This document shows positions 18,965-30,015 of a stretch of 64,000 nt of DNA, one piece after another (position 1 is the stretch's first letter; every line of letters begins with the position of its first letter). The DNA is from Neisseria arctica (GTDB taxonomy: Bacteria > Pseudomonadota > Gammaproteobacteria > Burkholderiales > Neisseriaceae). The notes under the pieces are model-generated. The model saw nothing but the letters and a program-made list of their open reading frames with translations. It made no database searches and was not told where the DNA came from. The DNA lies in the NCBI RefSeq assembly GCF_022870905.1, contig NZ_CP091510.1:2170001-2234000 (forward strand), written 5' to 3'. The position numbers and the translations under genes are program-made.

Positions 18965-19351
18965 TTAGGCTTGTTCCGTTACTTCAATTTCAACGGCTTT
19001 ATCAACAAGCTCTACTAATGCCAAGGGAGCATTGTCACCTTTACGGAAGCCATATTTTAAAATACGAACATAACCACCATTACGGGCTTCAAATCGCGGG
19101 CCCAACTCGTCAAATAATTTCACCACAACATCACGATCACGAGTGCGGTTAAAAGCCAAACGACGGTTAGCCAAAGATGGCTTCTTACCTAAAGTAATCA
19201 ATGGTTCTACTACACGACGCAACTCTTTTGCTTTAGGCAAAGTAGTTACGATAGTTTCATGGGTCAACAAAGAGTTTGCCATGTTACGCAGCATAGCAGC
19301 ACGATGGCTGCTGGTGCGGTTTAATTTACGATTACCATTACGATGACGCAT
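18965..19351 (-). CDS. rplQ: 50S ribosomal protein L17
   Basis: L17 sits near the peptide exit tunnel of the large subunit. The 128-residue product starts [19 protein letters not shown], which is diagnostic, and has the [17 protein letters not shown] helix. It follows rpoA by 24 bp, as in the alpha operon of E. coli, and is the last gene of the ribosomal block. Confidence 0.98.
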   Translation of the reverse strand: MRHRNGNRKLNRTSSHRAAMLRNMANSLLTHETIVTTLPKAKELRRVVEPLITLGKKPSLANRRLAFNRTRDRDVVVKLFDELGPRFEARNGGYVRILKYGFRKGDNAPLALVELVDKAVEIEVTEQA

Positions 19352-19375
19352 GTCATTATCCTTTAATCTACAAAC

Positions 19376-20362
19376 TTATGGCTTTTCTAAGCCTACAGGC
19401 GGCCAAGCTTCCAGCTTCGATCCCAACGTCAAACCTTTAGACGCTAGTACCTCTTTAATTTCATTTAAAGATTTACGGCCTAAATTCGGTGTTTTTAACA
19501 ACTCGGTCTCAGTACGTTGGATCAAATCACCAATATAATAAATATCTTCAGCTTTCAGGCAGTTGGCTGAACGCACTGTCAGTTCCAAATCATCAACCGG
19601 GCGCAGCAAAATAGGATCAATCGGAGGTGCTTTCTCTTCAACCTCTTCAACAGGTGTGCCTTGTAAATCCGCGAAAATCGACATTTGGTCGATTAAAATC
19701 CGAGCGGCACTACGCACGGCCTCTTCAGGATCGATAGACCCATCTGTTTCGATATCCAGTACCAAGCGATCCAAGTCTGTACGCTGCTCAACGCGTGCAG
19801 GTTCTACCTCAAAGCTAACACGGCTGATGGGCGAAAAGCTCGCATCCAATTGAATAGCACCAATTTGCTTATTATCATCGCGTACTGCACGGCGACCTGA
19901 AACAGATTGATAACCACGGCCTTGCTCAACTTTGATTTCCATCTCAATGCTGCCATTATCTGATAAATGGCAAATCACATGACTAGGATTGATGATTTCC
20001 ACATCATGTGGCAAATCAATATCAGAAGCAAGCACGGGACCCGCTCCTGACTTCTTCAAAGTTAACAATACTTGTTCCCGACCATGTAGCTTGAAAACCA
20101 CTCCTTTCAAGTTCAGTAAAATATCTACGACATCTTCCTGAACACCGTCTAAGGTGGAATATTCATGCAGCACACCCGCAATGACTACTTCAGTCGGAGC
20201 AAAACCATTCATGGATGACAGTAAGATACGGCGCAAAGCATTACCCAAAGTATGGCCAAAGCCACGCTCAAAAGGTTGCATAGATACCTTGGCACGACTT
20301 GCAGACAAGGTATCCACATCAATCTGGCGGGGTTTCAAAAATTCAGAAGCGCTGTTTTGCAT
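19376..20362 (-). CDS. rpoA: RNA polymerase alpha subunit
   Basis: Alpha dimerises to nucleate RNA polymerase and contacts UP elements and activators. The 328-residue product shows the N-terminal domain (about 1-235, with the [20 protein letters not shown] assembly region), an acidic linker rich in Glu and Pro, and the C-terminal DNA-binding domain (about 250-320, with [20 protein letters not shown]). It lies between rpsD and rplQ, the standard order. Confidence 0.98.
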   Translation of the reverse strand: MQNSASEFLKPRQIDVDTLSASRAKVSMQPFERGFGHTLGNALRRILLSSMNGFAPTEVVIAGVLHEYSTLDGVQEDVVDILLNLKGVVFKLHGREQVLLTLKKSGAGPVLASDIDLPHDVEIINPSHVICHLSDNGSIEMEIKVEQGRGYQSVSGRRAVRDDNKQIGAIQLDASFSPISRVSFEVEPARVEQRTDLDRLVLDIETDGSIDPEEAVRSAARILIDQMSIFADLQGTPVEEVEEKAPPIDPILLRPVDDLELTVRSANCLKAEDIYYIGDLIQRTETELLKTPNLGRKSLNEIKEVLASKGLTLGSKLEAWPPVGLEKP

Positions 20363-20387
20363 TTAACTGTCCCTCACTGAGCTAGCG

Positions 20388-21008
20388 TTATTTAGAGTAG
20401 AACTCAACCACCAGCTGTTCATTAATATCGCCAGTTAACTCTGAGCGATCAGGCATATTTTTGAATACACCTTCCATTTTGTTCGCATCAACAGCAACCC
20501 AAGAAGGCATACCGATTTGAGCAGCCAAGCCCAAAGCTTCTTGAATACGAACTTGTTTTTTTGCTTTTTCGCGAACGGCAACCACATCGCCTGCCTTCAC
20601 CTGGAAAGAAGGGATATTTACAACCTGACCGTTTACGGTAATAGCTTTGTGGGATACCAATTGACGAGCTTCTGCACGGGTAGAACCAAAACCCATTCGA
20701 TATACCACATTATCCAAACGTGACTCTAACAATTGCAGCAGCAACTCACCCGTAGAACCTTTGCGGCGAGAAGCCTCTGCAAAATAACGACGGAATTGGC
20801 GCTCCAACACTCCGTAAATACGGCGAATTTTTTGTTTCTCACGCAATTGTAAACCATAATCAGACAAGCGGGGCTTACGTGCACCATGCTGCCCAGGGGC
20901 AGAATCTAATTTACATTTAGATTCTAAAGAGCGACGTGCACTCTTCAAAAATAAATCTGTGCCTTCACGGCGGGATAATTTACATTTTGGGCCGATATAA
21001 CGTGCCAT
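20388..21008 (-). CDS. rpsD: 30S ribosomal protein S4
   Basis: S4 is a primary 16S rRNA binder that starts assembly of the 30S body. In enterics it also represses the alpha operon. The 206-residue product begins [20 protein letters not shown] and contains an S4 RNA-binding domain at about 97-160 ([20 protein letters not shown]). Nothing in the leader lets me say whether autogenous control exists here. Confidence 0.98.
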   Translation of the reverse strand: MARYIGPKCKLSRREGTDLFLKSARRSLESKCKLDSAPGQHGARKPRLSDYGLQLREKQKIRRIYGVLERQFRRYFAEASRRKGSTGELLLQLLESRLDNVVYRMGFGSTRAEARQLVSHKAITVNGQVVNIPSFQVKAGDVVAVREKAKKQVRIQEALGLAAQIGMPSWVAVDANKMEGVFKNMPDRSELTGDINEQLVVEFYSK

Positions 21009-21026
21009 ATCTCAATCACTCCAATA

Positions 21027-21422
21027 TTAAATACGACGTTTTTTAGGCGGACGGCAACCGTTATGAGGCAACGGGGTAACGTCGGTAATGCTGGTAATCT
21101 TGAAGCCAAGAGCGTTGAGCGCACGAACAGAAGATTCACGACCGGGGCCAGGGCCTTTAATGCGAACTTCTAAATTTTTAACGCCATACTCTTGGGCAAC
21201 TTTACCAGCGGCTTCCGCAGCTACTTGAGCTGCAAATGGTGTACTTTTACGCGAACCTTTAAAACCAGCGCCGCCAGAGGTAGCCCAAGACAATGCATTG
21301 CCTTGACGGTCAGTGATAGTAATGATGGTATTGTTAAAAGATGCATGTACATGCACAATACCTTCACTTACGGTTTTGCGTACTTTTTTACGTACACGCG
21401 AGGCTGTGTTTGCTTTAGCCAT
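21027..21422 (-). CDS. rpsK: 30S ribosomal protein S11
   Basis: S11 lies in the platform of the small subunit near the mRNA exit. The 131-residue product has the [18 protein letters not shown] strand and the C-terminal basic tail [12 protein letters not shown]. It is 18 bp from both neighbours, rpsM and rpsD. Confidence 0.98.
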
Positions 21423-21440
21423 TAATCAAATCCTTAAAAA

Positions 21441-21803
21441 TTATTTCTTACCGGCAATCGCTTTGCGCGGACCTTTACGGGTACGGGCATTGGTACGGGT
21501 GCGTTGGCCACGGCACGGCAAGCCGCGGCGATGACGAAAGCCACGATAGCATCCCATATCCATCAAGCGCTTGATACTCATAGTCACTTCGCGGCGCAAA
21601 TCACCTTCTACTTCATACTTGGCAACTTGTTCACGTAAAGCATCTAACTGGTTCTCGTCCAAGTCTTTTACTTTAGTGCTAGCCACTATACCAGCAGCCT
21701 CACAAATCAACTTAGCACGAGTAGCACCAATACCATAAATGGCTTGCAAACCAATTACGATATGGGCGTTATTAGGGATATTTACCCCTGCAATACGAGC
21801 CAT
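21441..21803 (-). CDS. rpsM: 30S ribosomal protein S13
   Basis: S13 in the small-subunit head bridges to L5 and touches P-site tRNA. The 120-residue product starts [20 protein letters not shown] and ends with the basic [20 protein letters not shown]. It is the first gene of the alpha-type group, 60 bp after rpmJ. Confidence 0.98.
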   Translation of the reverse strand: MARIAGVNIPNNAHIVIGLQAIYGIGATRAKLICEAAGIVASTKVKDLDENQLDALREQVAKYEVEGDLRREVTMSIKRLMDMGCYRGFRHRRGLPCRGQRTRTNARTRKGPRKAIAGKK

Positions 21804-21863
21804 ATTTTTTCCTTTAGGGCAAAAAGTCTTTTACTATACCACGATTTTATTGCCAAAGCAAAA

Positions 21864-21977
21864 TTAGCCTTGACGTTGTTTGTGGCGAGGGTCAGTACAA
21901 ATTACACGTACTACACGATTACGGCGAATAATCTTGCAATTACGGCAAATTTTCTTAACGGAAGGTTGTACACGCAT
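21864..21977 (-). CDS. rpmJ: 50S ribosomal protein L36
   Basis: This short gene of 37 codons starts at the ATG at 21977 and encodes [20 protein letters not shown] and a basic tail ending QRQG. The Cys11, Cys14, Cys27 and His32 pattern marks the zinc-binding (C+) form. It lies between infA and rpsM, the usual position at the end of the spc group. Confidence 0.96.
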   Translation of the reverse strand: MRVQPSVKKICRNCKIIRRNRVVRVICTDPRHKQRQG

Positions 21978-22000
21978 TACTTAATCCTTTCTTTATGTAA

Positions 22001-22219
22001 TTACCGGGCCCGGAATACAATACGAGCACGAGTTAAGTCATAAGGTGTTAGCTCAACAGTAACCTTATCACCTGGAGAGATTCGGATATAGTGCATCCGC
22101 ATTTTTCCCGATATATGACCAAGTACTACATGATCATTCTCAAGTTTTACCTTGAATGTTGCATTTGGCAAGGTTTCTAAAATCTCACCCTGCATTTGTA
22201 TGGTATCTTCTTTAGCCAT
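22001..22219 (-). CDS. infA: translation initiation factor IF-1
   Basis: IF-1 blocks the A site during initiation. The 72-residue OB-fold protein starts [20 protein letters not shown] and has the [19 protein letters not shown] segment. In E. coli infA is far from the ribosomal operons. Its position between secY and rpmJ is the arrangement common in beta-proteobacteria and Gram-positives. Confidence 0.98.
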   Translation of the reverse strand: MAKEDTIQMQGEILETLPNATFKVKLENDHVVLGHISGKMRMHYIRISPGDKVTVELTPYDLTRARIVFRAR

Positions 22220-22223
22220 AGTT

Positions 22224-23540
22224 TTATTTACGAGACAATGATTTCATATCTGAGCGCTTCATCAAATGCTCATATTGCTGAGTCATCCGATAAGATGCAA
22301 TTTGTGTACTAAAATCCATAGTCACAACCACTAAGATCAGCAAAGAGGTTCCACCTAAATAAAAAGGAACATTTACCGCAGTAGTTAAGAACTCAGGAAT
22401 CAAACAGATAATTGTGATATATAAAGCACCAAAAAAAGTTAACCGAAGTACTACTTTTTCCAAATATTTTGAAGTTTGCTCGCCGGGGCGAATACCTGGC
22501 ACAAATGCTCCGCTTTTTTTCAAATTCTCAGCCATTTCTCTCGGACTAAAAACCAATGCCGTATAAAAATAACAAAAGAAAATAATTGTTGCAGCAAATA
22601 GCAAAATATATATAGGTTGGCCATGCTGCAATACAGCAGCAGTTTTATGTAACCAACTATCTGTGTTAGCCGCCCCAAACAATCCCAAAATAGTTGCCGG
22701 AAACATAATGATGCTAGAAGCAAAAATAGGTGGAATAACCCCTGCCATATTTAATTTAAATGGCATATGCGTAGCTTGGCCTTGAACAAAACGGCTACTA
22801 CCAACTTGCCTCTTAGCGTAATGTACAGGAATCTTTCTTTGGGCACTTTCAAAAACTACAACTATATATACCAGCAATAAAGCACCTATTACAATTGCCA
22901 CAGCCGCCAACATGCTCATAGAACCTTGGCTAGTTAGCGTCAAAAGCTTAGAAATGCCTGCTGGGATACCTGCTGCAATGCCTGCCGCAATGATCAATGA
23001 AATACCATTGCCTATACCACGTTCAGTAATTTGCTCACCTAACCACATCAAAAACATGGTTCCTGTTACCAAACAAATAATAGTTGATGCAAAAAATTCA
23101 AATTGAGGAGCAACAACAATATTTTGCTGATATACAAATGTAGCAACACCAAAACTTTGGAAAACAGCCAGCAATACAGTGCCATATCGGGTATATTTCG
23201 TAATAACTCGGCGACCTGCTTCACCTTCTTTTTTCAAAGCTTTTAAGGAGGGAAAGATTTCAGAGGCCAGTTGTACGATAATAGAAGCCGAGATATATGG
23301 CATTATGCCGATAGCAAAGATACTAAAGCGCTCTAGCGACCCGCCGGAAAACATGTTCAACATGCCCAACATGCCGCTACTTGCGCTTTCATATAGCTTA
23401 GCCAACGCGACTGCATCTACACCCGGAACAGGAATGTGGGCTCCAATACGAAATACAATGAGCGCCCCCAACAAAAATAATAACCGGTTTTTCAGCTCAC
23501 CAAACTTAGATAGCTCTGATGAAGATTGTCGATTAGCCAC
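22224..23540 (-). CDS. secY: Sec translocase channel subunit SecY
   Basis: SecY is the ten-helix channel of the Sec translocon, working with SecE, SecG and SecA. The 438-residue product starts near [23 protein letters not shown] (first helix) and has the plug region with [20 protein letters not shown] and the cytosolic loop [10 protein letters not shown]. It is placed after rplO, as in all spc operons, which couples translocon and ribosome supply. Confidence 0.98.
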   Translation of the reverse strand: MANRQSSSELSKFGELKNRLLFLLGALIVFRIGAHIPVPGVDAVALAKLYESASSGMLGMLNMFSGGSLERFSIFAIGIMPYISASIIVQLASEIFPSLKALKKEGEAGRRVITKYTRYGTVLLAVFQSFGVATFVYQQNIVVAPQFEFFASTIICLVTGTMFLMWLGEQITERGIGNGISLIIAAGIAAGIPAGISKLLTLTSQGSMSMLAAVAIVIGALLLVYIVVVFESAQRKIPVHYAKRQVGSSRFVQGQATHMPFKLNMAGVIPPIFASSIIMFPATILGLFGAANTDSWLHKTAAVLQHGQPIYILLFAATIIFFCYFYTALVFSPREMAENLKKSGAFVPGIRPGEQTSKYLEKVVLRLTFFGALYITIICLIPEFLTTAVNVPFYLGGTSLLILVVVTMDFSTQIASYRMTQQYEHLMKRSDMKSLSRK

Positions 23541-23554
23541 GTTCGATCCTAGCT

Positions 23555-23989
23555 TTACTCTTCTACTTTACCACCAGCAGCTTCAATTGCAGCTTTGGCA
23601 CCTTTAGTTGCTTTAATGCCTTTCAAAGTCACTGCCTTATTAATTTCACCAGAAGCAATAACTTTAACACTCAATGCATTAGCTGAAACCAAACCAGCCT
23701 GCTTAAGTGATAGAACATCAATTTCTTCTACAGCAACCAATGCAAGCTCACCTAAACGAACTTCCGCAGCTGAAGATGCTGTCAAAGATTTAAAGCCACG
23801 CTTAGGCAAACGGCGTTGTAAAGGCATTTGACCGCCTTCAAATCCTACTTTATGAAAACCGCCTGCACGACTTTTTTGGCCCTTATGACCACGGCCCGCA
23901 GTTTTACCTAAACCGCTACCAATACCACGACCAACGCGGCGCTTTGCATGAGTAGCACCTTCTGCAGGCTGAATAGTATTTAAAAACAT
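23555..23989 (-). CDS. rplO: 50S ribosomal protein L15
   Basis: L15 has a long basic N-terminal extension that threads the large subunit. The 144-residue product shows [20 protein letters not shown], the typical glycine/arginine-rich start, and a globular C-terminal half. It starts 1 bp after the rpmD stop. Confidence 0.98.
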   Translation of the reverse strand: MFLNTIQPAEGATHAKRRVGRGIGSGLGKTAGRGHKGQKSRAGGFHKVGFEGGQMPLQRRLPKRGFKSLTASSAAEVRLGELALVAVEEIDVLSLKQAGLVSANALSVKVIASGEINKAVTLKGIKATKGAKAAIEAAGGKVEE

Positions 23990-23990
23990 G

Positions 23991-24176
23991 TTATGACTCC
24001 ACTTTCAAAAGGTAGCTGATCTTATTGATCATGCCACGATTTTCGGGGGTATCCAATACTTCAACAGTATGTTCACGACGGCGTAGACCCAAACCACGAG
24101 CACAAGCACGATGTGACTCAATAGTACCAATCAAGCTTTTAGCCAAAGTCACTTTAATCTTTTTTTGCTCACTCAT
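23991..24176 (-). CDS. rpmD: 50S ribosomal protein L30
   Basis: This small 61-residue large-subunit protein starts [20 protein letters not shown] and ends [11 protein letters not shown]. Its start overlaps the end of rpsE by 8 bp, implying coupled translation. Confidence 0.97.
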   Translation of the reverse strand: MSEQKKIKVTLAKSLIGTIESHRACARGLGLRRREHTVEVLDTPENRGMINKISYLLKVES

Positions 24177-24687
24177 GCTCAGCTCCCAAAATTTGTTCTA
24201 CGGTCAAGCCGCGTTTTGCTGCAATATCAGCAGGAGTATATAGTTTTGACAAGCCATCCAAAGTTGCACGTACAATATTATATGGATTAGTAGAGCCGTG
24301 TACTTTTGCGGAAATATTATGAATACCCATTGCATCAAATACCAAACGCATTGGTCCACCAGCCTTTACACCACTACCTTCTTTGGCAGGTTGCATAAAG
24401 ACACGAGTCGCACCATGGCGGCCAATTACTTCATGGTGAATAGTGCCATTTTTCAACGGTACTTTGATCATATTACGGCGTGCTTGATCCATAGCTTTTT
24501 GTACGGCTACAGGAACCTCTTTCGATTTACCTTTACCCATACCAATACGACCATCGCCATCACCAACTACTGTCAAGGCAGAAAAAGCCATAATACGGCC
24601 ACCTTTTACTACCTTAGTGACACGGTTAACGGCAACCATTTTTTCTACCAAGCCGTCACCGCGTTCTTCAATTTCATGTTTTGCCAT
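24169..24687 (-). CDS. rpsE: 30S ribosomal protein S5
   Basis: S5 contributes to decoding accuracy and mRNA entry. The 172-residue product has the N-terminal dsRNA-binding-like domain with [20 protein letters not shown] and the loop [20 protein letters not shown]. The spectinomycin-contact region (KVVKGGR) looks wild type. Confidence 0.98.
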   Translation of the reverse strand: MAKHEIEERGDGLVEKMVAVNRVTKVVKGGRIMAFSALTVVGDGDGRIGMGKGKSKEVPVAVQKAMDQARRNMIKVPLKNGTIHHEVIGRHGATRVFMQPAKEGSGVKAGGPMRLVFDAMGIHNISAKVHGSTNPYNIVRATLDGLSKLYTPADIAAKRGLTVEQILGAEHE

Positions 24688-24709
24688 CTCAAGGTCTCCA
24701 AAATCTTTA

Positions 24710-25063
24710 TTAGAAGCTCAAACCGTTTTCACGTGCAGCTTCAGCCAAAGCTTTTACACGACCGTGATATTGAAAACCAGAGCGATCAAATGCAACTTTT
24801 TCCACACCGGCAGCTTTTGCTTTTTCAGCAATACGCTTACCAATTAAAGCTGCAGCTTCAACGTTACCACCGGACTTCAGGCTATCACGCACCTCTGCTT
24901 CCAAAGTAGAAGCCTGAGCCAATACTTTATCACCCTCAGCACTGATGATTTGGGCATAAATATGGCTATTTGTACGGAACACGCACAATCTTACCATTTT
25001 TAAATCCGCAATACGGGCACGGGTTTTGCGTGCACGGCGGAGTCTTGTCGCATGTTTATTCAT
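24710..25063 (-). CDS. rplR: 50S ribosomal protein L18
   Basis: L18 binds 5S rRNA with L5. The 117-residue product starts [20 protein letters not shown] and ends [21 protein letters not shown], the typical 5S-binding protein layout with an Arg-rich N-terminus. Confidence 0.98.
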   Translation of the reverse strand: MNKHATRLRRARKTRARIADLKMVRLCVFRTNSHIYAQIISAEGDKVLAQASTLEAEVRDSLKSGGNVEAAALIGKRIAEKAKAAGVEKVAFDRSGFQYHGRVKALAEAARENGLSF

Positions 25064-25077
25064 TAGTAAGGCCTCAA

Positions 25078-25611
25078 TTATTTCTTCTTAGCTTCTTTCA
25101 TCACTACGACTTCACCGACATAGCGAACACCTTTACCTTTATAAGGCTCAGGCGGACGGAAGTTGCGAATCTCAGCTGCAACCTGACCGACAACTTGTTT
25201 ATCTGCACCAGTCAGCACAATCTCTGTCTGTGAAGGAGTTTGCACGGCGACACCTTCCGGCATCTCATAAACAATAGGATGAGAAAAGCCCAAAGACAAA
25301 TTTAATGTGGTTCCTTGCGCCTGTGCACGATAGCCCACGCCAATCAGCTGAAGTTTCTTTTCAAAACCTTCTGATACACCTTTCACCATATTGGCTACTA
25401 AAGCACGGATCGTACCAGACATGGCACCTGCATGTTTACTGTTGTTAGCAGCTGAAAAAGTTAACTGACCTTCATTCAGCTCAATAGATACATCGGCAGT
25501 CAAGGGTAATGACAACTCGCCATTTTTGCCTTTTACTGTCAATTTATCTGTTCCAAATTTTACTTCTACGCCAGCAGGAACAGTTACTGGATTTTTCGCT
25601 ACGCGAGACAT
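25078..25611 (-). CDS. rplF: 50S ribosomal protein L6
   Basis: L6 lies near the factor-binding site at the base of the L7/L12 stalk. The 177-residue product has two repeated alpha/beta domains and the signature [20 protein letters not shown] at its C-terminus. The start [17 protein letters not shown] is standard. Confidence 0.98.
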   Translation of the reverse strand: MSRVAKNPVTVPAGVEVKFGTDKLTVKGKNGELSLPLTADVSIELNEGQLTFSAANNSKHAGAMSGTIRALVANMVKGVSEGFEKKLQLIGVGYRAQAQGTTLNLSLGFSHPIVYEMPEGVAVQTPSQTEIVLTGADKQVVGQVAAEIRNFRPPEPYKGKGVRYVGEVVVMKEAKKK

Positions 25612-25627
25612 CTAAAACTCTCCCTTA

Positions 25628-26020
25628 TTAGGCAACCACGCACAATAACTCACCGCCAATACCCGCAGCACGAGCTTTACGATCAGTCATCACACCTTTA
25701 GAAGTGCTAACAATCGCAACCCCTAAACCATTCATCACAGTTGGGATTTCATCTGAGCCTTTGTATACACGCAGACCAGGGCGAGATACACGTTTGATTT
25801 GCTCAATGACAGGGCGACCTGCATAGTATTTCAAGTGAATTTCTAGTACCGGCTTCACATCTGTAGAAACAGCAAAATCTTCGATATAACCTTCCTCTTT
25901 CAATACCTTAGCGATAGCACATTTCAGTTTCGAAGAGGGCATTGCTACAGCAACTTTATTCGCACGCTGAGCATTGCGAATACGGGTCAACATATCGGAA
26001 ATAGGATCATGCATACTCAT
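25628..26020 (-). CDS. rpsH: 30S ribosomal protein S8
   Basis: S8 binds helix 21 of 16S rRNA. In E. coli it also represses the spc operon by binding the rplE mRNA. The 130-residue product starts [20 protein letters not shown] and ends with the [20 protein letters not shown] region. No copy of its binding site could be confirmed by eye here. Confidence 0.98.
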   Translation of the reverse strand: MSMHDPISDMLTRIRNAQRANKVAVAMPSSKLKCAIAKVLKEEGYIEDFAVSTDVKPVLEIHLKYYAGRPVIEQIKRVSRPGLRVYKGSDEIPTVMNGLGVAIVSTSKGVMTDRKARAAGIGGELLCVVA

Positions 26021-26035
26021 TTATTTTAACTCCTA

Positions 26036-26341
26036 TTACCAGCTGGCTTTAATAACGCCCGGAATTTCGCCACGCATAGCGATTTCACGGATTTTAGTAC
26101 GGCCCAAGCCAAATTTACGGAATGTGCCACGAGGACGACCTGTTAGAGCGCAACGACGACGCTGACGAACCGGAGCGGCATTTCGGGGAATTGCTTGCAA
26201 TTTCAAACGAGCTTCAAAACGCTCTTCAGGAGTAGCGCTAGAATCATTGATTACAGCAAAAATAGCCTCACGTTTAGCGGCATATTTTTTTGCCAATGCA
26301 GCACGCTTCAATTCACGATTTATAAGTGCTTTCTTAGCCAT
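26036..26341 (-). CDS. rpsN: 30S ribosomal protein S14
   Basis: S14 sits in the small-subunit head. At 101 residues this is the long, zinc-free form: it lacks the CxxC pairs and has [20 protein letters not shown] with one Cys. It starts [20 protein letters not shown]. It is 2 bp from rplE. Confidence 0.98.
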   Translation of the reverse strand: MAKKALINRELKRAALAKKYAAKREAIFAVINDSSATPEERFEARLKLQAIPRNAAPVRQRRRCALTGRPRGTFRKFGLGRTKIREIAMRGEIPGVIKASW

Positions 26342-26343
26342 GT

Positions 26344-26883
26344 TTATCCTTTAAACGGAAACTTAAATAGTGACAGCAATGCTTTTGCTTCTTCATCGGT
26401 CTTAGCCGTAGTAGTGATGGTAATATTCAAACCGCGCAAAGCATCAATTTTATCGTATTCAATTTCTGGAAAAATGATTTGCTCACGAACACCCATGTTG
26501 TAATTACCACGACCATCAAATGATTTACCGCTTACACCACGAAAATCACGTACACGAGGCAGAGCAATAGTCACCAAGCGATCCAAAAATTCAAACATTT
26601 GGTCACGACGTAGAGTTACTTTACATCCAACTGGATAGTTATCACGGATTTTGAAGCCTGCAATTGATTTGCGAGCAACAGTTACTACTGGCTTCTGACC
26701 TGCAATTTTTTCCAAATCAGAAACGGCATGCTCCATTACTTTTTTATCTGTAACCGCCTCACCAACACCCATATTTAAGGTGATTTTTTCAATACGAGGC
26801 ACTTCCATAATTGATTTATAGCCAAACTGCTTAATCAATTCAGGTACAACAGTGCTTGTATAAAATTCTTTCAAACGTGCCAT
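26344..26883 (-). CDS. rplE: 50S ribosomal protein L5
   Basis: L5 binds 5S rRNA and bridges to S13. The 179-residue product has the signature [20 protein letters not shown] and ends [18 protein letters not shown]. It lies between rplX and rpsN. Confidence 0.98.
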   Translation of the reverse strand: MARLKEFYTSTVVPELIKQFGYKSIMEVPRIEKITLNMGVGEAVTDKKVMEHAVSDLEKIAGQKPVVTVARKSIAGFKIRDNYPVGCKVTLRRDQMFEFLDRLVTIALPRVRDFRGVSGKSFDGRGNYNMGVREQIIFPEIEYDKIDALRGLNITITTTAKTDEEAKALLSLFKFPFKG

Positions 26884-26898
26884 GTTAGTTCAACTCCC

Positions 26899-27222
26899 TT
26901 ACGCACCGATTTCCGCACCATTGGATTTGAATACACGAATGCGTTTTACTTTGCCTTCGCTTTCAACCAATTTAATGCCAACACGATCCGCTTTTTTAGT
27001 TTCAGGATTAAAGATGGCCACATTCGAAATTGCCAAAGGCATATCTTTAGCAACAATACCACCTTCAACACCACGCATAGGATTAGGCTTTTGATGACGT
27101 TTAACAGTGTTTACACCCTGAACCACCACTTTCTCACCTAAAACACGGACAACTTGACCTTGCTTGCCTTTATTTTTACCGGCAATCACGACAACTTGAT
27201 CACCTTTAATAATCTTATTCAT
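26899..27222 (-). CDS. rplX: 50S ribosomal protein L24
   Basis: L24 is an assembly initiator of the large subunit with a KOW domain at the N-terminus ([20 protein letters not shown]). The 107-residue product starts [11 protein letters not shown]. It follows rplN by 12 bp. Confidence 0.98.
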   Translation of the reverse strand: MNKIIKGDQVVVIAGKNKGKQGQVVRVLGEKVVVQGVNTVKRHQKPNPMRGVEGGIVAKDMPLAISNVAIFNPETKKADRVGIKLVESEGKVKRIRVFKSNGAEIGA

Positions 27223-27234
27223 TGCTAGCCTCTC

Positions 27235-27603
27235 TTATAAAACTTCGGGTGCCAATGAAACGATTTTCATGAATCGCTCAGTACGCAATTCACGGGTAAC
27301 CGGGCCAAAAATACGTGTACCCAAAGGCTCCAACTTATTGTTCAACAATACTGCAGCATTGTTGTCAAATTTAATTAACGCCCCATCAGGACGACGAACA
27401 CCTTTTGCAGTACGAACAACTACAGCATTGTACACATCGCCTTTTTTAACACGGCCACGTGGCGCCGCATCCTTTACGGCCACTTTAATAATGTCGCCAA
27501 CCGAAGCATAGCGACGCTTAGATCCGCCTAACACCTTAATGCACATAACGCGACGCGCACCAGAGTTGTCAGCCACATCCAAGATGGTCTGCATCTGAAT
27601 CAT
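27235..27603 (-). CDS. rplN: 50S ribosomal protein L14
   Basis: L14 forms part of the inter-subunit bridges and the RsfS docking site. The 122-residue product starts [20 protein letters not shown]. It is the first gene of the spc-type group and is preceded by a long structured gap, consistent with its own transcript start. Confidence 0.98.
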   Translation of the reverse strand: MIQMQTILDVADNSGARRVMCIKVLGGSKRRYASVGDIIKVAVKDAAPRGRVKKGDVYNAVVVRTAKGVRRPDGALIKFDNNAAVLLNNKLEPLGTRIFGPVTRELRTERFMKIVSLAPEVL

Positions 27604-27831
27604 GTTAATACCTTTAAATAAACCAACTTAATTTACCACTTTCAATTAGAGCAACCCAAAGAAAATTTGAACGCTCCGACTGAAACCATTAATGGTTCAA
27701 GTAAACCAGTCTTGGGCCCCGAAGGGAAGAAACTTTCAGAAGAAAACTGAAAGATAAGAAACGAAGTTTACAGGCAAATTAAAATTCCTGCAATACTTCG
27801 TTTCTTACTACACACTAAACTGTCGTAAAAT
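27604..27831 (-). promoter_or_regulatory. structured S10/spc intergenic leader
   Basis: This 228-bp gap interrupts a block in which most spacings are under 30 bp. Read on the minus strand, three structures follow one another. The first is a long stem (about 27806-27756, AAGAAACGAAG with CTTCGTTTCTT plus an inner CAGG/CCTG). The second is CTTTCAG/CTGAAAG (27753-27733). The third is a nested element around the palindrome AACCATTAATGGTT (27697-27684), enclosed by GACTG/CAGTC and CCCAAGA/TCTTTGGG, beside a CCC-TTCG-GGG tetraloop hairpin. The first is probably the S10 terminator. The last may be a 5' leader of the spc operon. I could not place a convincing promoter by eye. Confidence 0.55.
27756..27806 (-). 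terminator. probable terminator of the S10-type operon
   Basis: An 11-bp outer stem plus a 4-bp inner stem, followed on the minus strand by T-rich sequence, lies 26 bp downstream of the rpsQ stop. It is AT-rich, so partial read-through is plausible. Confidence 0.55.
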
Positions 27832-28095
27832 TTAAACAGTACGTGCTTTTTCTACCAATTCGGTAACAACCCACGATTTGGTCTTTGACAACGGGCGAGT
27901 TTCAGAAATAACCACCACATCACCAATACCATATTGATTCTGCTCATCATGAGCATGAATTTTGGTAGAACGACGGATAATTTTACCATATAAGGGATGC
28001 TTCACTTTACGCTCCACCAATACAGTTACTGTTTTATCCATCTTATCGCTAACCACTTTGCCTTGCAAAGTACGAACATTCTTAACTTCGCTCAT
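27832..28095 (-). CDS. rpsQ: 30S ribosomal protein S17
   Basis: S17 is a primary 16S rRNA binder with an OB fold. The 87-residue product contains [20 protein letters not shown] and [20 protein letters not shown], both typical. It ends the S10-type group. Its ATG shares one base with the rpmC stop. Confidence 0.98.
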   Translation of the reverse strand: MSEVKNVRTLQGKVVSDKMDKTVTVLVERKVKHPLYGKIIRRSTKIHAHDEQNQYGIGDVVVISETRPLSKTKSWVVTELVEKARTV

Positions 28096-28286
28096 TACTT
28101 GGCACCTTTTTCAGTTAAAACGGTTTTAATACGAGCAATGTTACGGCGTACTTTTTTCAACTCGCTGGTTTTTGCCAACTGGCCAGTTGCATGCTGCATA
28201 CGCAGGCCAAACTGTGCTTTCAGCAAGTCAAGCAGATCAGCATTCAATTGCTCAACAGATTTGTCTTTCAATTCATTGGCTTTCAT
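28095..28286 (-). CDS. rpmC: 50S ribosomal protein L29
   Basis: L29 is a short helical protein beside the peptide exit, part of the docking area for trigger factor and SRP. It has 63 residues, starts [20 protein letters not shown] and abuts rplP upstream and rpsQ downstream with one-base overlaps. Confidence 0.98.
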   Translation of the reverse strand: MKANELKDKSVEQLNADLLDLLKAQFGLRMQHATGQLAKTSELKKVRRNIARIKTVLTEKGAK

Positions 28287-28702
28287 TATTGACCTACCTG
28301 TCTTACTACAAATACAGTCGGAATCGGCAACTTGGCAGCCGCTAGCTCAAAAGCTTCACGAGCCAACGCTTCCGGCACGCCATCCATTTCGTATAATACT
28401 TTGCCTGGTTTAATTTCAGCAACATAATACTCAACGGAACCTTTACCGCCACCCATACGGACCTGGATTGGTTTTTCAGTAATTGGCTTGTCTGGGAAAA
28501 CACGAATCCAAATACGGCCACCACGTTTAATGTGGCGCGTCATAGTACGACGTGCAGCTTCAATCTGACGTGCAGTCAAACGACCACGACCAACAGCCTT
28601 CAGACCAAATTCACCAAAGCTAACTTTATTACCGCGTGTAGCAACACCTGTATTACGGCCTTTATGCTGCTTGCGGTATTTCATTCTAGTTGGCTGCAGC
28701 AT
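28286..28702 (-). CDS. rplP: 50S ribosomal protein L16
   Basis: L16 stabilises the A-site region of the peptidyl transferase centre. I start it at the ATG at 28702, giving 138 residues beginning [20 protein letters not shown], which matches the family. The frame is open 20 codons further up but that sequence overlaps rpsC. The chosen start overlaps the rpsC end by 17 bp. Confidence 0.97.
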   Translation of the reverse strand: MLQPTRMKYRKQHKGRNTGVATRGNKVSFGEFGLKAVGRGRLTARQIEAARRTMTRHIKRGGRIWIRVFPDKPITEKPIQVRMGGGKGSVEYYVAEIKPGKVLYEMDGVPEALAREAFELAAAKLPIPTVFVVRQVGQ

Positions 28703-29384
28703 GACGACCACCTGCCTTTCTTTGTTTCTTCTCTTGCTCAGGCTTAGCTTGGGCTTTCTCATTACCTTCGCCAGTATAAACCCAAACTTTCAAACCCAAA
28801 ACACCGTAAGTAGTATGCGCTTCGCTAGTTGCATAATCCACGTTTGCACGCAAAGTATGCAACGGCACACGTCCTTCACGATACCACTCACTACGAGCAA
28901 TATCAGCACCATTCAGACGACCAGAGGTCATAATCTTGATACCTTTAGCACCAACACGCATTGCATTTTGCATTGCACGTTTCATAGCACGGCGGAATTG
29001 AACACGTTTTTCCAGTTGCTGGGCAATGCCATCTGCAATAATTTGAGCATCTAACTCAGGTTTACGAATCTCTTCAATGTTTACGTGAACAGGAACACCC
29101 ATAAGTGCCTGCAGATCACGCTTCAACACTTCAATATCCTCACCTTTTTTACCAATTACTACACCCGGGCGAGCTGAATGGATGGTAATACGAGCCGACT
29201 TAGCAGGGCGCTCAATTACAACACGACCAACGGATGCATTAGCCAGACGCTTGCGCAAATAATTGCGAACATCAATGTCTTGCTTCAAGACAGTAGAAAA
29301 TTCGTTACTTTTGGCAAACCACTTAGAAGACCAGTCTTTTGTTACCGCCAAGCGAAAACCGGTAGGGTTAATCTTTTGTCCCAT
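28686..29384 (-). CDS. rpsC: 30S ribosomal protein S3
   Basis: S3 lines the mRNA entry tunnel. The 232-residue product starts [20 protein letters not shown] and has the KH domain with [17 protein letters not shown] at about 60-76. A basic, Lys/Gln-rich tail follows. Confidence 0.98.
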   Translation of the reverse strand: MGQKINPTGFRLAVTKDWSSKWFAKSNEFSTVLKQDIDVRNYLRKRLANASVGRVVIERPAKSARITIHSARPGVVIGKKGEDIEVLKRDLQALMGVPVHVNIEEIRKPELDAQIIADGIAQQLEKRVQFRRAMKRAMQNAMRVGAKGIKIMTSGRLNGADIARSEWYREGRVPLHTLRANVDYATSEAHTTYGVLGLKVWVYTGEGNEKAQAKPEQEKKQRKAGGRHAAAN

Positions 29385-29393
29385 AGCTTTTCC

Positions 29394-29723
29394 TTAGTTG
29401 CCAACTGTCACATTGATATGACAAGTTTGTTTTTCAATGCGGTTACCGCGACCTTTGGCACGAGCTTGGAAGCGTTTCAGACTGGGACCCTTGTCCACAA
29501 ATACTGTTACAACTTTCAATTCGTCAATATCAGCACCTTCATTATGTTCGGCATTTGCAATAGCCGATTCCAGCACTTTTTTAACTAACTCAGCGCCTTT
29601 TTTCGGGCTGAATGCCAAGATATTCAAGGCTTGGGCAACATCTTTACCGCGAATTAAATCTGCAACCAAGCGTGCTTTTTGTGCAGAAATGCGGGCGTTT
29701 TTATGTTGTGCACTTACTCTCAT
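29394..29723 (-). CDS. rplV: 50S ribosomal protein L22
   Basis: L22 lines the peptide exit tunnel with its beta-hairpin. The 109-residue product shows [20 protein letters not shown] and the hairpin region ending [20 protein letters not shown]. The macrolide-resistance-associated hairpin looks wild type. Confidence 0.98.
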   Translation of the reverse strand: MRVSAQHKNARISAQKARLVADLIRGKDVAQALNILAFSPKKGAELVKKVLESAIANAEHNEGADIDELKVVTVFVDKGPSLKRFQARAKGRGNRIEKQTCHINVTVGN

Positions 29724-29731
29724 GATTCACC

Positions 29732-30010
29732 TTATTTCTTTTTAGCCTTTTTATCAGCCAAGTGGCCTTTAAAGGTACGGGTCAATGAGAACTCACCCAA
29801 CTTATGACCAACCATATTGTCGCTGATAAATACAGGCACATGTGTACGGCCATTGTGAACAGCGATGGTCAAGCCGATAAAATCGGGCAAAATGGTAGAA
29901 CGGCGCGACCAAGTTTTAATTGGACGCTTGTCGTTGCTTGCACGAGCAGCATCTACTTTTTTCAGCAAATGCAGGTCTACATATGGGCCTTTTTTTAATG
30001 AACGAGCCAT
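29732..30010 (-). CDS. rpsS: 30S ribosomal protein S19
   Basis: S19 in the small-subunit head contacts S13 and the A-site finger. It has 92 residues, starting [20 protein letters not shown] and containing [16 protein letters not shown]. Confidence 0.98.
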
Positions 30011-30015
30011 ATCAA

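Noticed and set aside
27604..27831. A missing small ribosomal protein gene in the S10/spc gap
   Set aside because: All genes expected on both sides are present, and no frame in the gap encodes a plausible protein.
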